A stretch of 64,000 nucleotides of DNA from Rhizobium mongolense subsp. loessense (lineage in GTDB: Bacteria > Pseudomonadota > Alphaproteobacteria > Rhizobiales > Rhizobiaceae). The DNA lies in the NCBI RefSeq assembly GCF_900099775.1, contig NZ_FMTM01000008.1:186001-250000 (forward strand), given 5' to 3'. Positions within the stretch are counted from its first letter, which is position 1, and every line of letters begins with the position of its first letter. Positions 24,846 to 33,477 of the stretch are shown piece after piece. The notes beneath the pieces were generated by a model. It was given only the letters and a program-made list of their open reading frames with translations, had not been told where the DNA came from and searched no databases. The position numbers and the translations under genes were made by a program.

Positions 24846-27211
24846 CACAGCCTCTTGGAGCGAATAACGTAAAGGGCCTCCCACTCAGCGCTCAGGAACG
24901 CACAAGGGAGGAAGGTGTCGTTGATGATGTCGACCGTAACGAGATCGTTCTTGGCCATGAGCGGGAACGAGAAGCGGCCCCTGTCGACGGCGACCTGACC
25001 GAGGACGTTCTTGGCCGAGCCAATCACGCGGCCTGAGAAGACGTAGCGGTAGGTGTCTCGCCGGAAGGGCGTCACCTCCACACGGAAGTAACCGCTGGTG
25101 TCGTAGGTCAGGTTCGCCTTGCGGAGCTGGATGCGCCCCTCGCCTACGGTCATCTGACCACCGCCAACCGCTTCTTCCTTGATGACAAACGTCGAGAAGC
25201 GATAGCGCATCACGTAGTTTCGACCGAGGAAGAACTTCTCCACCTTCCCTGCGACCACCATCGTGTTGCCGCTGGGGGTGTACGGGATGATCTGCCCGGG
25301 CTTCTTGAGCGGGTCACCATCACGGGACACGATAACGAACTCTTCACCAGCCTGCATGGTGTACGGAGGAGTGATCGTCGTCTGGTTCGTGGTCGCGTTG
25401 TAGCTGACCGTGCAGCTCGCCTCAGTGACCTTGCGGTCGAGGTGAAGGCCGAAGTCGAAGCCTGTGTCCTTGGTGCCGGGGTTGACCGGCATGCTCTCGA
25501 TGAACACGCCATCAGCACGGCGGATGATCAGGTAAAGATTGCTCTCGACGAACTCGACCGAGAGGAGCGTATCACTCGCCGGGAACGTCCACCGGTACCA
25601 TGCGGACTGCAGCTTTTCCTGCTCATTCCAATAGTACTTGTAGATGTAGACGGTGTTGCGCTCGGTCTCCGACAGAAGGGCGATGGTGTCTTCGGAGGAA
25701 GAGGCAGCCATCTTCGAGATGTCCTTCGGCACATAGGCCGGGACGTGCGAGGTCACATCGTTCGCATCGTTCGTCTTCGTATCACCGTCGACGTAATACT
25801 CCCGCAGACCTGAGAACTCCCCACGATTGAACGTGAAGTAGATGTTCCGGCCAGCGCCAACAGGGCGGGCCTTGAGCGAGCATTCGAACTCGGTCGTCTG
25901 GTTGATCGAGATCGTCTCCGGTGTCAGCAGCTCGGTGGCCCCGAGGCTGAACTGCGTCTGCTCCGAGAAGAGCAGCAGCGTTTCATTGAACGGGATTGCG
26001 TGCTGCAGGATGGAGACCTTGATGTGCGACACAGCGGCATCGATCGGGTCGGTATCGAGAACCTGAGTGGCTGACGAACGGAAGAAATTGAAGAAGTCGC
26101 TGGAGCGAGAGAAGACCACGTTCTCATCAGCGATAAAGCCCAGTCGGTTGCGGTGGAAGAAGATGTCATTCAGCTTCTTGCCGACGAACGAGGGCATCGG
26201 GCTGCTGTCGAGGTCTCCGACCTTCCGGTCCTCCCACGTCACCTGCTTGAAGGTGAACGTGCCGTTAGCTTCACGGACCAGTGCATGGGCCATCGTCGAG
26301 GCCTTGAGGCGAATTGCTTCACCACCCTTGACGCTCTCGACCCAGACACCTGATTGGGTACCGCTTTCGGTCTTGAACTGGACGTAGTAGTTGTCGAACG
26401 AGGATGACTGATCACCCGCAATCTCGACACGGAAACCGTCGAAGCCCTTCGCAGGCAGGTCGGAGAACCGCTGGACGGAACCCTTAACGAGCTTCATCGC
26501 TTGGTCGCCCTGGCTGTCCGTTACGCCAACCGTGAAGTCAGCGCCATCGGCCTTCCTGACCCAGATGCTCGACCCGTTGCGGGTGAACGTGAAGCCCGAG
26601 ATCGCCGCGCTGATTGCGGTTATCAGGTTCTGGGCAATGGCATCAGTCTGGACATCCGAGATGTGCGAGGCAGTCGAGCCGTCAGGCGTGGTCACTGAAG
26701 CCGTCACGCCATTCAGCGTGATCGAGTATTTCGTGCCGTAGGAGCCTTGCTTGACCCAGATAATGGCCTCAGGCTGCCGAGCTGCTGCAAGAGTGGTGTC
26801 CTGCGCAACCGTGATCGTGCGGTTGATGATGAACGTAAAGTCGGCAATCGTGACTGCCTTGAAGGAAGATCGCGGGTCTGTCGCAGCGAGGTATGCGGTG
26901 CCATTCGGAAAGGCTACCGTCTTCTCGGTTCCAAGCTTCAGGTCATAGACCTTCAGCGCTCCGTTACCGACGATGATCTCATACTGCTCCGTCCGGTCGC
27001 GATTGATGGTGTGCGTGAACAGCTCGCCTGCGGGGGCGTTGGTAATCTTCGCTCGGTGGGTTGTACCGGGGCGCTTGCGGAGGCCCTCGACAACTGAGCT
27101 GTGGGCGTTCTCCTGAAGCTCGCACTGGCTGGCCAGACGGAGTGCGTAAGGCTGTTGCGAGACCCCGTTAATCAGGTTCGGGATGGTCGTGGAGATGAGA
27201 GCCCCTGCCAT
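24845..27211 (-). CDS. Tail tubular protein B, nozzle (T7 gp12-like)
   Basis: A 788-residue beta-rich structural protein. The N-terminus MAGALISTTIPNLINGVSQQ followed by LRLASQCELQENAHSSVVEG LRKRPGT is the typical start of T7-like nozzle proteins. Six copies should form the tail nozzle to which fibres attach. Length agrees with T7 gp12 (794). Confidence 0.93.
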   Translation of the reverse strand: MAGALISTTIPNLINGVSQQPYALRLASQCELQENAHSSVVEGLRKRPGTTHRAKITNAPAGELFTHTINRDRTEQYEIIVGNGALKVYDLKLGTEKTVAFPNGTAYLAATDPRSSFKAVTIADFTFIINRTITVAQDTTLAAARQPEAIIWVKQGSYGTKYSITLNGVTASVTTPDGSTASHISDVQTDAIAQNLITAISAAISGFTFTRNGSSIWVRKADGADFTVGVTDSQGDQAMKLVKGSVQRFSDLPAKGFDGFRVEIAGDQSSSFDNYYVQFKTESGTQSGVWVESVKGGEAIRLKASTMAHALVREANGTFTFKQVTWEDRKVGDLDSSPMPSFVGKKLNDIFFHRNRLGFIADENVVFSRSSDFFNFFRSSATQVLDTDPIDAAVSHIKVSILQHAIPFNETLLLFSEQTQFSLGATELLTPETISINQTTEFECSLKARPVGAGRNIYFTFNRGEFSGLREYYVDGDTKTNDANDVTSHVPAYVPKDISKMAASSSEDTIALLSETERNTVYIYKYYWNEQEKLQSAWYRWTFPASDTLLSVEFVESNLYLIIRRADGVFIESMPVNPGTKDTGFDFGLHLDRKVTEASCTVSYNATTNQTTITPPYTMQAGEEFVIVSRDGDPLKKPGQIIPYTPSGNTMVVAGKVEKFFLGRNYVMRYRFSTFVIKEEAVGGGQMTVGEGRIQLRKANLTYDTSGYFRVEVTPFRRDTYRYVFSGRVIGSAKNVLGQVAVDRGRFSFPLMAKNDLVTVDIINDTFLPCAFLSAEWEALYVIRSKRL

Positions 27212-27822
27212 TAGCTGAGGCCTCCCGGGGGAGTACGGTCCATCACGCGGCGAACGGAGGGGTTATCGCTGAAGACGTTCAGATCGAGCGTCTCAGCTTC
27301 CGTCGATTGCAGGTTCGCCCATGCCTTCAGCTCGTCTCTGGAATTGAACTGCCAGATGACTTCCGAGCCGACCATGCGCTCCTGAAACTGGCGGGCGGCT
27401 CGCATCACGATGTACGAGCGGGCAGCCTCAGGGAGCTGATCGAAAGGCAGGAGAAGGACGATCTCGACGTAGACCGTGCGGCCCACGCTGAAGGTATGGT
27501 TCTTGCGGTCGTAGAGGCGGTTGCCTCGCTGGACCAGATCGATGCTCGCGTCAGGCCCCGAAGTGTCCACCTTGAGGGTGTTCGGAGGCAGCAGAAGCTC
27601 ACCTTCAGGGAAGCTTGCGGCAATCGGGTAGTCGATTTCAGTATTCCAGTGCCAGCCAACGAGCTGAACGTCTCGGCTGGACTGAATGAGGATTTGGCGG
27701 GCGACAACTGCGTCGACAACACCAGTGTCTTCAACCGTGTTAACGGGGCTTTCACCGATGACGGACAGCATGAGGTTGATCGCCTCCAGCTCCGTCGTCG
27801 GAGTGAGGATCAAGACTGACAT
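27211..27822 (-). CDS. Tail tubular protein A, gatekeeper (T7 gp11-like)
   Basis: A protein of about 204 residues. The ATG at about 27822 has GAGAGG upstream. LEAINLMLSVIGESPVNTVE opens the family, and AARQFQERMVGSEVIWQF is the helical bundle. It links the portal to the nozzle and closes the DNA channel. Its stop overlaps the nozzle gene's start. Confidence 0.9.
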   Translation of the reverse strand: MSVLILTPTTELEAINLMLSVIGESPVNTVEDTGVVDAVVARQILIQSSRDVQLVGWHWNTEIDYPIAASFPEGELLLPPNTLKVDTSGPDASIDLVQRGNRLYDRKNHTFSVGRTVYVEIVLLLPFDQLPEAARSYIVMRAARQFQERMVGSEVIWQFNSRDELKAWANLQSTEAETLDLNVFSDNPSVRRVMDRTPPGGLS

Positions 27823-27844
27823 TCGGCCTCTCAGGGGAAGGATG

Positions 27845-27877
27845 AAAAAAAGGGGAGACCCCCGAAGGAGCCTCCCC
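27845..27877 (-). terminator. Terminator after the major capsid gene (T-phi equivalent)
   Basis: Minus-strand hairpin with 11-bp arms (GGGGAGGCTCC, GGGGTCTCCCC), a TTCG loop and seven T's. It occupies the same place as the T-phi terminator of T7, which sets the excess of capsid mRNA over tail mRNA. Confidence 0.85.
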
Positions 27878-27881
27878 ATAA

Positions 27882-27895
27882 ATTCACGAGTGGAT
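27882..27895. promoter_or_regulatory. Palindromic operator-like site 7
   Basis: ATTCACGAGTGGAT, between the capsid stop codon (27899) and the terminator hairpin. It has the same stop-site-hairpin order as site 6. Confidence 0.7.
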
Positions 27896-27898
27896 ATA

Positions 27899-28876
27899 TT
27901 AGGCCGCAGCGTTGCGGACTTCGACAGCGGCCTGCGGGCGCAGGATGCCGTGACCGACCGCGTACTTAGCGACCATCAGGTGACCCTGACGGCGGATGTC
28001 GTAGGCCGACTCCATGCCCATATCGAGCAGCTTGACGGTACCGACTGCAGACTTGTGCATGACAAGCGCAGAGGTGTTCGAGAAGTTGCCGCGATACTTC
28101 AGGCCCGAGCCAGCTTCGACGCCGGTTGCAGCCGACAGGTCCGTCTTCGGCAGGTGGTTCGTCTTGACGATCTGGATGCCTGCGACCTTGAGGATGTTGC
28201 CCTCAGCGTAGGAACCCATGCCACCCCAATCCTTGTTCAGGTTGTTGGTTGCCTTGACGAGGTTGTAGTACTGGGCGGGACGCACGAAGGCGACACGCTC
28301 TTCTTCCGGCACGTCCTTCTCGTCGAGCTTCTGGGCTGCGATGAAGAGGGCAGCAGCGAGGTGATCGCCATTGGTGTCGAAGTTCGGCGTGGCCGGGAGG
28401 CCAGCTTCACCCGTCAGGATGACCGAACCACCCGGCTCACCGTCGACCACGTTCGTGGCGCGAGCTGCGAGGACGCCGACCTGGAGCAGGTGCTTGTCCA
28501 TCGTCTTGGCGAGGAAGCGGCCCATTTCGGTCGAGTAGATCGAGCGCAGGTCGTAGTGGGTCTTGGCCTCGTCGATGTTGGCGATGAAGCCGTGCGAGAT
28601 GAGCAGGTCGTCGATGGTGATGATCGTTTCAGCGGACTTCAGGTTCAGGCCGGTGATCTCGGTACCCGGGACGTGGTACTCACCGCCGACCTTACCGGTT
28701 GCCGGGAACTGGGCCGACTTGCCGGAATCGATTGTGCGCGTCATCGTATGTTCGAGGGCGACGTTGGTTTCCTCGAAGGCGGTGAGAACTTCACCTGCGA
28801 ACTTCATGAGGAAGAGTGCATCCACATCACCAGAGCCGTTGATCTGACCGATGCGGGTAACGTTGGCGTTTGCCAT
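27899..28876 (-). CDS. Major capsid protein (T7 gp10A-like)
   Basis: A 325-residue HK97-fold shell protein. It contains FLMKFAGEVLTAFEETNVAL EHTMTRTIDSGKSAQFPATG, which covers the N-arm and E-loop of T7-like capsids, and ends with AAVEVRNAAA. The A-domain text DRDVPEEERVAFVRPAQYYN is also typical (here EKDVPEEERVAFVRPAQ). AGGAAA precedes the ATG. No sign of the T7 gp10B frameshift extension was seen, since the stop is followed closely by the terminator. Confidence 0.93.
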   Translation of the reverse strand: MANANVTRIGQINGSGDVDALFLMKFAGEVLTAFEETNVALEHTMTRTIDSGKSAQFPATGKVGGEYHVPGTEITGLNLKSAETIITIDDLLISHGFIANIDEAKTHYDLRSIYSTEMGRFLAKTMDKHLLQVGVLAARATNVVDGEPGGSVILTGEAGLPATPNFDTNGDHLAAALFIAAQKLDEKDVPEEERVAFVRPAQYYNLVKATNNLNKDWGGMGSYAEGNILKVAGIQIVKTNHLPKTDLSAATGVEAGSGLKYRGNFSNTSALVMHKSAVGTVKLLDMGMESAYDIRRQGHLMVAKYAVGHGILRPQAAVEVRNAAA

Positions 28877-29222
28877 GAATAGTATTTCCTGTGAAGAGTT
28901 GGAAGTTGATCAGGCTTCCCGAACGTCTTCACTCGACACGACAAAGTTGTCCCGACGCATCGGGGCTAAGTTTGCAGAGTGGTGTTCTGGGGATTACCTT
29001 TGACAGCCGCGTATAAGGCACGCAGCACTGTCGAACTTCTTTCACAGGCAGTATTTCAGCACTTTATAATGCTGACGCCATGTACACTCTTCAGCGTTTA
29101 TGGAACGGAACGCTGTAGATGAGTCAGTCAGACTCGACGCGATGATTGCTACTCGGGACTGGCACAACAACCACAGAGCGCATATATTCTCACTTTATGA
29201 TCGTGCATCGTAAGAGGGATCA
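28877..29222. other. 346-base divergent intergenic region
   Basis: Separates the leftward capsid gene from the rightward acetyltransferase gene. It holds no T7-type promoter and no palindromic site. An AT-rich CATATATTC at about 29179 could be part of a host-type promoter for the acetyltransferase. The capsid gene is probably transcribed from far upstream. Confidence 0.4.
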
Positions 29223-29678
29223 ATGCAGGCACGAAAAGCAACCCCACGAGATCTACGGACCGTCTTCAGCGGTCTCGCACAACGTTGCGTCGATGAGACT
29301 CATGCTGCGGGGTACACTGCTGATGAGGCCAAAAACACTTTCCGATCGCTGCGCAAACAGGATGCTGTTTGGGCGATAGATCACAACAACGACACTGTTG
29401 GGATTATCGGGTTTTCACCCGACGAGGCTTCCGGTCACCCCATCATCGGAACGTACTTCTATGGAACCGAGGCCTTTTTCGATCCAAAGACTCCTTCTGT
29501 AAGATTTGGAAGGACCTTCATGCGTGAAATGCAAGTAAGTTTTGGTAACCTCCCGATGGTCTCCATGTGCTACGGCACTCATCCAGAAATCGAGCGCTGG
29601 TACCGTCTGATGGGATACCGATTTGCCGAGCAGTTCGGGGTCCAACGTAACTTTGTGTTGGACCCCAAGATGGATTGA
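29223..29678 (+). CDS. GNAT-family acetyltransferase, prophage-borne extra gene
   Basis: A 151-residue protein. MQARKATPRDLRTVFSGLAQ RCVDETHAAGY is the GNAT N-terminal helix region; VGIIGFSPDEASGHPIIGTY is the beta4-beta5 region, and IERWYRLMGYRFAEQFG the last helix and strand. GAGGG stands 6 bases before the ATG. The gene lies against the direction of all structural genes around it, between the capsid and scaffold genes, which suggests late acquisition (a moron). The substrate is unknown. A 10-bp inverted repeat lies in its last codons. Confidence 0.7.
   Translation: MQARKATPRDLRTVFSGLAQRCVDETHAAGYTADEAKNTFRSLRKQDAVWAIDHNNDTVGIIGFSPDEASGHPIIGTYFYGTEAFFDPKTPSVRFGRTFMREMQVSFGNLPMVSMCYGTHPEIERWYRLMGYRFAEQFGVQRNFVLDPKMD
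29637..29666. repeat. Perfect 10-bp inverted repeat at the end of the acetyltransferase gene
   Basis: GGGGTCCAAC...GTTGGACCCC with a 10-base loop. It encodes part of the C-terminus, so it could be an intragenic terminator or RNA processing hairpin; no T-run follows. Confidence 0.6.
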
Positions 29679-29682
29679 CCGC

Positions 29683-29901
29683 CTAGTAAAGACCCGGAGA
29701 GGTCGGAGCTGCCGGGAAGCCCTTCCGCTTGACGGACAGGACAGAGGCGAGGCTTTCAAGGACGGACAGCACCTTGGCTGCGACAGCGTCGTCCTTCGGG
29801 GTCGGGGTCAGGCGCACGATAGCGACGAGGGCAGCCTGCATCGCAAACAGCACTGCGAAGATGTCGTCGAGGTGCGCCCAGAGGAGCAGAAGAATGTTCA
29901 T
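29683..29901 (-). CDS. 72-residue membrane protein (holin-like)
   Basis: It starts MNILLLLWAHLDDIFAVLFA MQAALVAIVRLTPTPKDD, one N-terminal transmembrane helix and then the TPTPKDD sequence seen in several small phage holin-like proteins. The tail is a short helix plus a Gly/Pro-rich end. AAGGAAAT lies upstream of the ATG. It lies 10 bases after the scaffold gene. Two holin candidates are therefore present (see 15737-15985). Confidence 0.6.
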   Translation of the reverse strand: MNILLLLWAHLDDIFAVLFAMQAALVAIVRLTPTPKDDAVAAKVLSVLESLASVLSVKRKGFPAAPTSPGLY

Positions 29902-29910
29902 CAGATTTCC

Positions 29911-30687
29911 TTAGAACAGGGAGGACTTGGACAGCTTGCGCTCGACATCAGCGCGGTACGCTGGGTCTTTCTTGTAGCGAGGGTCGCGCATAGCTGCGGT
30001 GAGTTCTGCGGTCGACCGGAACACCTCGGCGGAGTTGCCACCTGTCTCGCCATTGAGGAGCTGCGGCTCAGCGCCATTCTCCTTCTCAAAGCGAGCCCTG
30101 AGGCCCTGAACAGCCATCTTGGCTGCCGTGAGGTTGCCGCTGTCGACCTGATCATTGTAGGCTTCGAGTTCAGCCTGCGTGAGGTTCGTTGCAGCCCATT
30201 CGGACATCTGCGTGTAGGTGTCTTCACCGCCCACGGCGAGGAGAACCTCGGCACGGTAAAGCTGGGCCTTGGCTTCCTGACCTTCGATGAAGCTGTCGAC
30301 CACTTCGCGGGTCAGACCTTTCTCAGCGAGCTTGGTATAGCTCTCATCAGACAGGGCACCGGACGTGGCGAACTCATCGCTGAGAGCGTCGAAGTCGAGG
30401 CCAACGCCTGCGACCACGTCACGGGCTTCTTCGAGGGGCGCGTCGCCAGCCTTCGGGGCCGGTGCTTCGGAAGCGCCACCGGCGAGCTTGCGCTCCAGTT
30501 CGGCGTAGGAAGCTGCGAGGTCTTCCGGCTTGGCGAACTTCTCGGGCAGCCAGGACGGGCGCTCATCGGCGGGCGGGGTAGCCTGTTCCTTGCCACTCTG
30601 GGACTGGAACTTTTCGACCATCAGGGCGTCATGCTCTTCCGAGCCGGGGACGACGATCTGGTTCTGTTCGGTTACTTCGTTTTCCAT
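29911..30687 (-). CDS. Capsid assembly scaffolding protein (T7 gp9-like)
   Basis: A 258-residue acidic helical protein. The text RPSWLPEKFAKPEDLAASYA ELERKLAG is the family hallmark, and the basic C-terminus (DPRYKKDPAYRADVERKL SKSSLF) binds capsid protein. It is needed for prohead assembly and absent from the mature particle. Position between portal-side and capsid genes fits T7. Confidence 0.93.
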   Translation of the reverse strand: MENEVTEQNQIVVPGSEEHDALMVEKFQSQSGKEQATPPADERPSWLPEKFAKPEDLAASYAELERKLAGGASEAPAPKAGDAPLEEARDVVAGVGLDFDALSDEFATSGALSDESYTKLAEKGLTREVVDSFIEGQEAKAQLYRAEVLLAVGGEDTYTQMSEWAATNLTQAELEAYNDQVDSGNLTAAKMAVQGLRARFEKENGAEPQLLNGETGGNSAEVFRSTAELTAAMRDPRYKKDPAYRADVERKLSKSSLF

Positions 30688-30699
30688 TGTTCCTGCTTG

Positions 30700-31179
30700 T
30701 TATCGAGACGGGGCGTTGCGGCGACGAGCGATGCCGAGCGAGATCGCGGAACCCTTACGGGCGAACCACTGCTGCTCTTCAGGCTTCGGTCCCTGCGTTT
30801 CAGGCTTTGCCACGGTGCCCCGAGGCGGGGTCTGCGGCTTCTGGACAGTGTTTCCGTTCGCGTTGGCGCGGGACGGTACCTTGGCGACAGGCGCGTTCTC
30901 CTGCCGAGCTGCGGCGTTGGAGATTGCCGAGCCAGCACGTGCGATGCCAACCGCTGCTGCGGGGCGAGGATAGTCCTGCTTCGGCTTCGGGGCCGAGGAG
31001 GCTGCGGCGGCGGGCTTGTTCGGTCCCTGCTTCTCCGGTCGAGGAGTTGGTGTCGGGACGGCCTTCTTGGTCTTGGCCATCTCGTCTTTGGTCTTGGTGT
31101 GGTAGGATTTGCCTCCGAACTTGAAGGTCGTCTTACCGGCTGCGCGGGCAGCCTTGAATGCATCACCGAATGACGGCAT
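30700..31179 (-). CDS. Virion-associated basic Pro/Ala-rich protein
   Basis: 159 residues from the ATG at 31179 (AAGGACC upstream). The N-terminus MPSFGDAFKAARAAGKTTFK FGGKSYHTKTKDEM is a short motif seen at the start of small proteins in T7-like structural operons. The remainder is low-complexity Pro/Ala/Lys. It may be a minor virion or assembly protein; no enzymatic motif is visible. Confidence 0.6.
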   Translation of the reverse strand: MPSFGDAFKAARAAGKTTFKFGGKSYHTKTKDEMAKTKKAVPTPTPRPEKQGPNKPAAAASSAPKPKQDYPRPAAAVGIARAGSAISNAAARQENAPVAKVPSRANANGNTVQKPQTPPRGTVAKPETQGPKPEEQQWFARKGSAISLGIARRRNAPSR

Positions 31180-31189
31180 CTGGTGGTCC

Positions 31190-31315
31190 TTAGTAGTCGA
31201 GGGAGACGATGCCACCTTCATGCTCAGTCCGCTTCGGTTCACCCTTGCGGGCTCCCTCAGGGGCGACCTTCTCGGCCACCTCAGGCTGAGGCTTGGGCTG
31301 GGGCTTGCGAGCCAT
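31190..31315 (-). CDS. 41-residue charged protein overlapping the portal gene
   Basis: It starts at an ATG (31315) with AGAGGTG upstream and overlaps the end of the portal gene by 35 bases in another frame. MARKPQPKPQPEVAEKVAPE then GARKGEPKRTEHEGG. Ribosome-binding site and gene packing support it; function unknown. Confidence 0.5.
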   Translation of the reverse strand: MARKPQPKPQPEVAEKVAPEGARKGEPKRTEHEGGIVSLDY

Positions 31316-32828
31316 CTTGCACCTCTGGTTTGAGTTGATCTCTGAGGATGTCCATCCCCTTCGGGCCGAGCCGTTCGATGAGCTGCTGCATCATCGCGGT
31401 CTGCTGGTCCTGCTGGAGCTGTTCAGGCGTCTTGACGAGGCCGTCCATGTCGAGGCCGAGGGCGGTACCAACGCGCATCAGGAAGTCAGCCTTGCTGATC
31501 TCAGGCGGAAGAGCGGCGATGTTCGACGCTGTCTGCGCGAAGATGCTCAGCTTGTTCATGTCATGGCCACGACCCAGCGCTTCGAGGCCGGTCGTAATGG
31601 TTGGCTTGACGATGCCCTTAGGCAGGGCCGGAATCTTCTTCTGGCGCTCCATGCGGAACATGATGACGCGCACGAGCGGGAGCTGAAACTCCTGCGACAG
31701 GATTGAGTAGACACCACCGAGGGCATCTTCCAGCTCACCGGCCATGTACCGGATTTCTTCAGCCGTCACGCGCTCCCCTGCCCGCTGGATGGCGGTATTC
31801 AGGAGGAAGGCAAACGACAGGCGCTGCTGGATGGTCTCAATCGTCTTGAAGGCGATCTGGAAGTCGGCATACTTTTCGAGCTGAAGGACACTAACGTCCT
31901 CGGCATTACCGGAGCGAACTGCGCCAGACGGTGCCTTGGCGATATCCGTCATGCGGGTGGTGCCGTTCGGGTTCACGAGGAACAGAACCTTAGCAGCCGC
32001 AGCGGAGCCTTCGACGATGGCCTGCTGGAGCGTTTCGAGGGACAACAGATCGCCGTAGTATTCCTCGACGTAGCCGCGACCGTAGTCTTCGCAGTCGATC
32101 TTGGTGAAGCGGAGCGGTATCCACGGGCACTTGTCCAGCGGATAGGAGCCATGCGACCCCGGCACAGACATGCCCTTGATCTCTTGGCGAATGGTCCACT
32201 TGTCGGCCTGACGGACGATGTGGGTGTAAAGCTCGATAGTCTTTTCGTTCGACTTCGACTTCTGCTTCACGGCTCCCTTCATTGAGGCGGGAACCATGTC
32301 AGGTGAAATATCTTCTCGGGTGACGATCTCGATCACGTTACCCATCGGGTCACGCTTGACCACGTAACGGTCGAGACGGAAGACCCGCATGCCTCCCGTC
32401 TGGGGGAGGTAGATTAGGACGTTACCAGCAACGAGGAGCTGCTTCAGCGCTTCGAAGGCAGACACACGGATGGCCGTGGTCTCGATCTCCGTCATCAAGG
32501 CCCGCTCGATCTTGTTCAGACCCTTCTCGACCTCGGCTCTCATGCCCTTTCGCTGCGTCAGATTTTCGAGCGTGAAATCGTCGATCATCAAACGGAAGAA
32601 GGGAGAGTTCGGAGGGAGAAGGGCCAGCAGGAGCTTGGAGGCCAGGTTATTGACGCCTCGCGCACCGATGCCCTGAAACGGGGTCGGCAGCGTCGAGGTC
32701 TCGGAGTGCCCAGAGGGTGGGAGAAGCGATGGGATGGTCAGCTTAGCGGAAGTGCGGGCTCGTTCGAGGACGGCCGATCTGGCTTGGCTGAGCTGCTGAT
32801 AACGACCGGAAGCTGTTTGTCCGGTCAT
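31281..32828 (-). CDS. Portal protein, head-tail connector (T7 gp8-like)
   Basis: A 515-residue protein with family blocks RARTSAKLTIPSLLPPSG, FQGIGARGVNNLASKLLLAL LPPNSPFFRL, and AGERVTAEEIRYMAGELEDA LGGVYSIL. Twelve copies form the vertex through which DNA passes. T7 gp8 has 536 residues. The C-terminal Gln-rich tail (EQLQQDQQTAMMQQLIERLG) is usual. AGGTTCC precedes the ATG. Confidence 0.95.
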   Translation of the reverse strand: MTGQTASGRYQQLSQARSAVLERARTSAKLTIPSLLPPSGHSETSTLPTPFQGIGARGVNNLASKLLLALLPPNSPFFRLMIDDFTLENLTQRKGMRAEVEKGLNKIERALMTEIETTAIRVSAFEALKQLLVAGNVLIYLPQTGGMRVFRLDRYVVKRDPMGNVIEIVTREDISPDMVPASMKGAVKQKSKSNEKTIELYTHIVRQADKWTIRQEIKGMSVPGSHGSYPLDKCPWIPLRFTKIDCEDYGRGYVEEYYGDLLSLETLQQAIVEGSAAAAKVLFLVNPNGTTRMTDIAKAPSGAVRSGNAEDVSVLQLEKYADFQIAFKTIETIQQRLSFAFLLNTAIQRAGERVTAEEIRYMAGELEDALGGVYSILSQEFQLPLVRVIMFRMERQKKIPALPKGIVKPTITTGLEALGRGHDMNKLSIFAQTASNIAALPPEISKADFLMRVGTALGLDMDGLVKTPEQLQQDQQTAMMQQLIERLGPKGMDILRDQLKPEVQDGSQAPAQASA

Positions 32829-32837
32829 TCTGGAACC

Positions 32838-33065
32838 TTATGCCTGAGGGACGTTGATCCCGGTTGCGCCACCACCGGTACCGGCATCCAGCGGGATGCG
32901 GAGACCAGAGCGGCCCCTGCGCTTAGCCTTGATGGCTACACTTTCGGGGGAAGCTTCTTCGGGCGTCTTCGGACCAGCCTGATTGACGGTGGCCGCAGGC
33001 TGAGCGGGCGGAGGTGTCTGTGCGACAGCCTCGACCTTCTGGGTCTTGACTTTCGGTGGGCACAT
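32838..33065 (-). CDS. 75-residue virion assembly protein (T7 gp7.3-like)
   Basis: A small protein upstream of the portal. MCPPKVKTQKVEAVAQTPPP, low complexity, then RGRSGLRIPLDAGTGGGATG INVPQA. The C-terminal RSGLRIPL..G..GGATGINVP pattern recurs in small proteins beside the portal gene of T7-like phages, some of which bind the tail. The role is inferred from position. Confidence 0.6.
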   Translation of the reverse strand: MCPPKVKTQKVEAVAQTPPPAQPAATVNQAGPKTPEEASPESVAIKAKRRGRSGLRIPLDAGTGGGATGINVPQA

Positions 33066-33271
33066 TACTTGAGAACCTGTTCGTTGATCACCGTCTCATT
33101 CTGACGGTCATATTGTTCGAGGAGGAACCTCACGACAGCTCTCTCACCACCCTTCCATCTGATCTCTTCAAAGGAGGTTTTTAATGAGGGTGTCCTCTCA
33201 GGGAACCTCTTATCAAGAGCCTCGATGAGGTCTTTGGGGATGTGGGGGAAGCGCTCTTCGGCTTGGGCCAT
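33065..33271 (-). CDS. 68-residue phage protein of unknown function
   Basis: MAQAEERFPHIPKDLIEALD KRFPERTPSL..., ending EQYDRQNETVINEQVLK. The ATG at 33271 has AAGGATAA upstream and lies only 10 bases past the predicted start of the phage promoter 33281-33297. Short acidic proteins of this form precede the portal gene in many T7-like genomes. Confidence 0.6.
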   Translation of the reverse strand: MAQAEERFPHIPKDLIEALDKRFPERTPSLKTSFEEIRWKGGERAVVRFLLEQYDRQNETVINEQVLK

Positions 33272-33280
33272 CGAGTTATC

Positions 33281-33297
33281 CTTAAGTGGGGGGTAAT
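33281..33297 (-). promoter_or_regulatory. T7-type phage promoter for the structural operon
   Basis: ATTACCCCCCACTTAAG, one base off the consensus. Transcription should start at G33281 and drive portal, scaffold and capsid genes. Confidence 0.8.
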
Positions 33298-33321
33298 TGA
33301 AAATGGCCCTCGGGGCGGCTT

Positions 33322-33477
33322 TCACCCCAAGGATTTGATTGCTTCGACCAGCTCGTCTCGACGGCTGAAGTCGAGGTAGATCGTCGCCGTCCTCGTCTGC
33401 AGCACGAGGAGGTTCCCCTTTCGGGAAACCTTCAGGTTGCTTGGGAGGTTTTCGTTCGTGTGGTCCTGAAGGCTCAC
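33322..33477 (-). CDS. 51-residue phage protein
   Basis: It starts at a GTG that overlaps the previous stop (GTGA). MSLQDHTNENLPSNLKVSRK GNLLVLQT..., ending YLDFSRRDELVEAIKSLG: strands followed by a helix. The overlap with its neighbour is the main evidence that it is translated. No family recognised. Confidence 0.5.
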   Translation of the reverse strand: MSLQDHTNENLPSNLKVSRKGNLLVLQTRTATIYLDFSRRDELVEAIKSLG

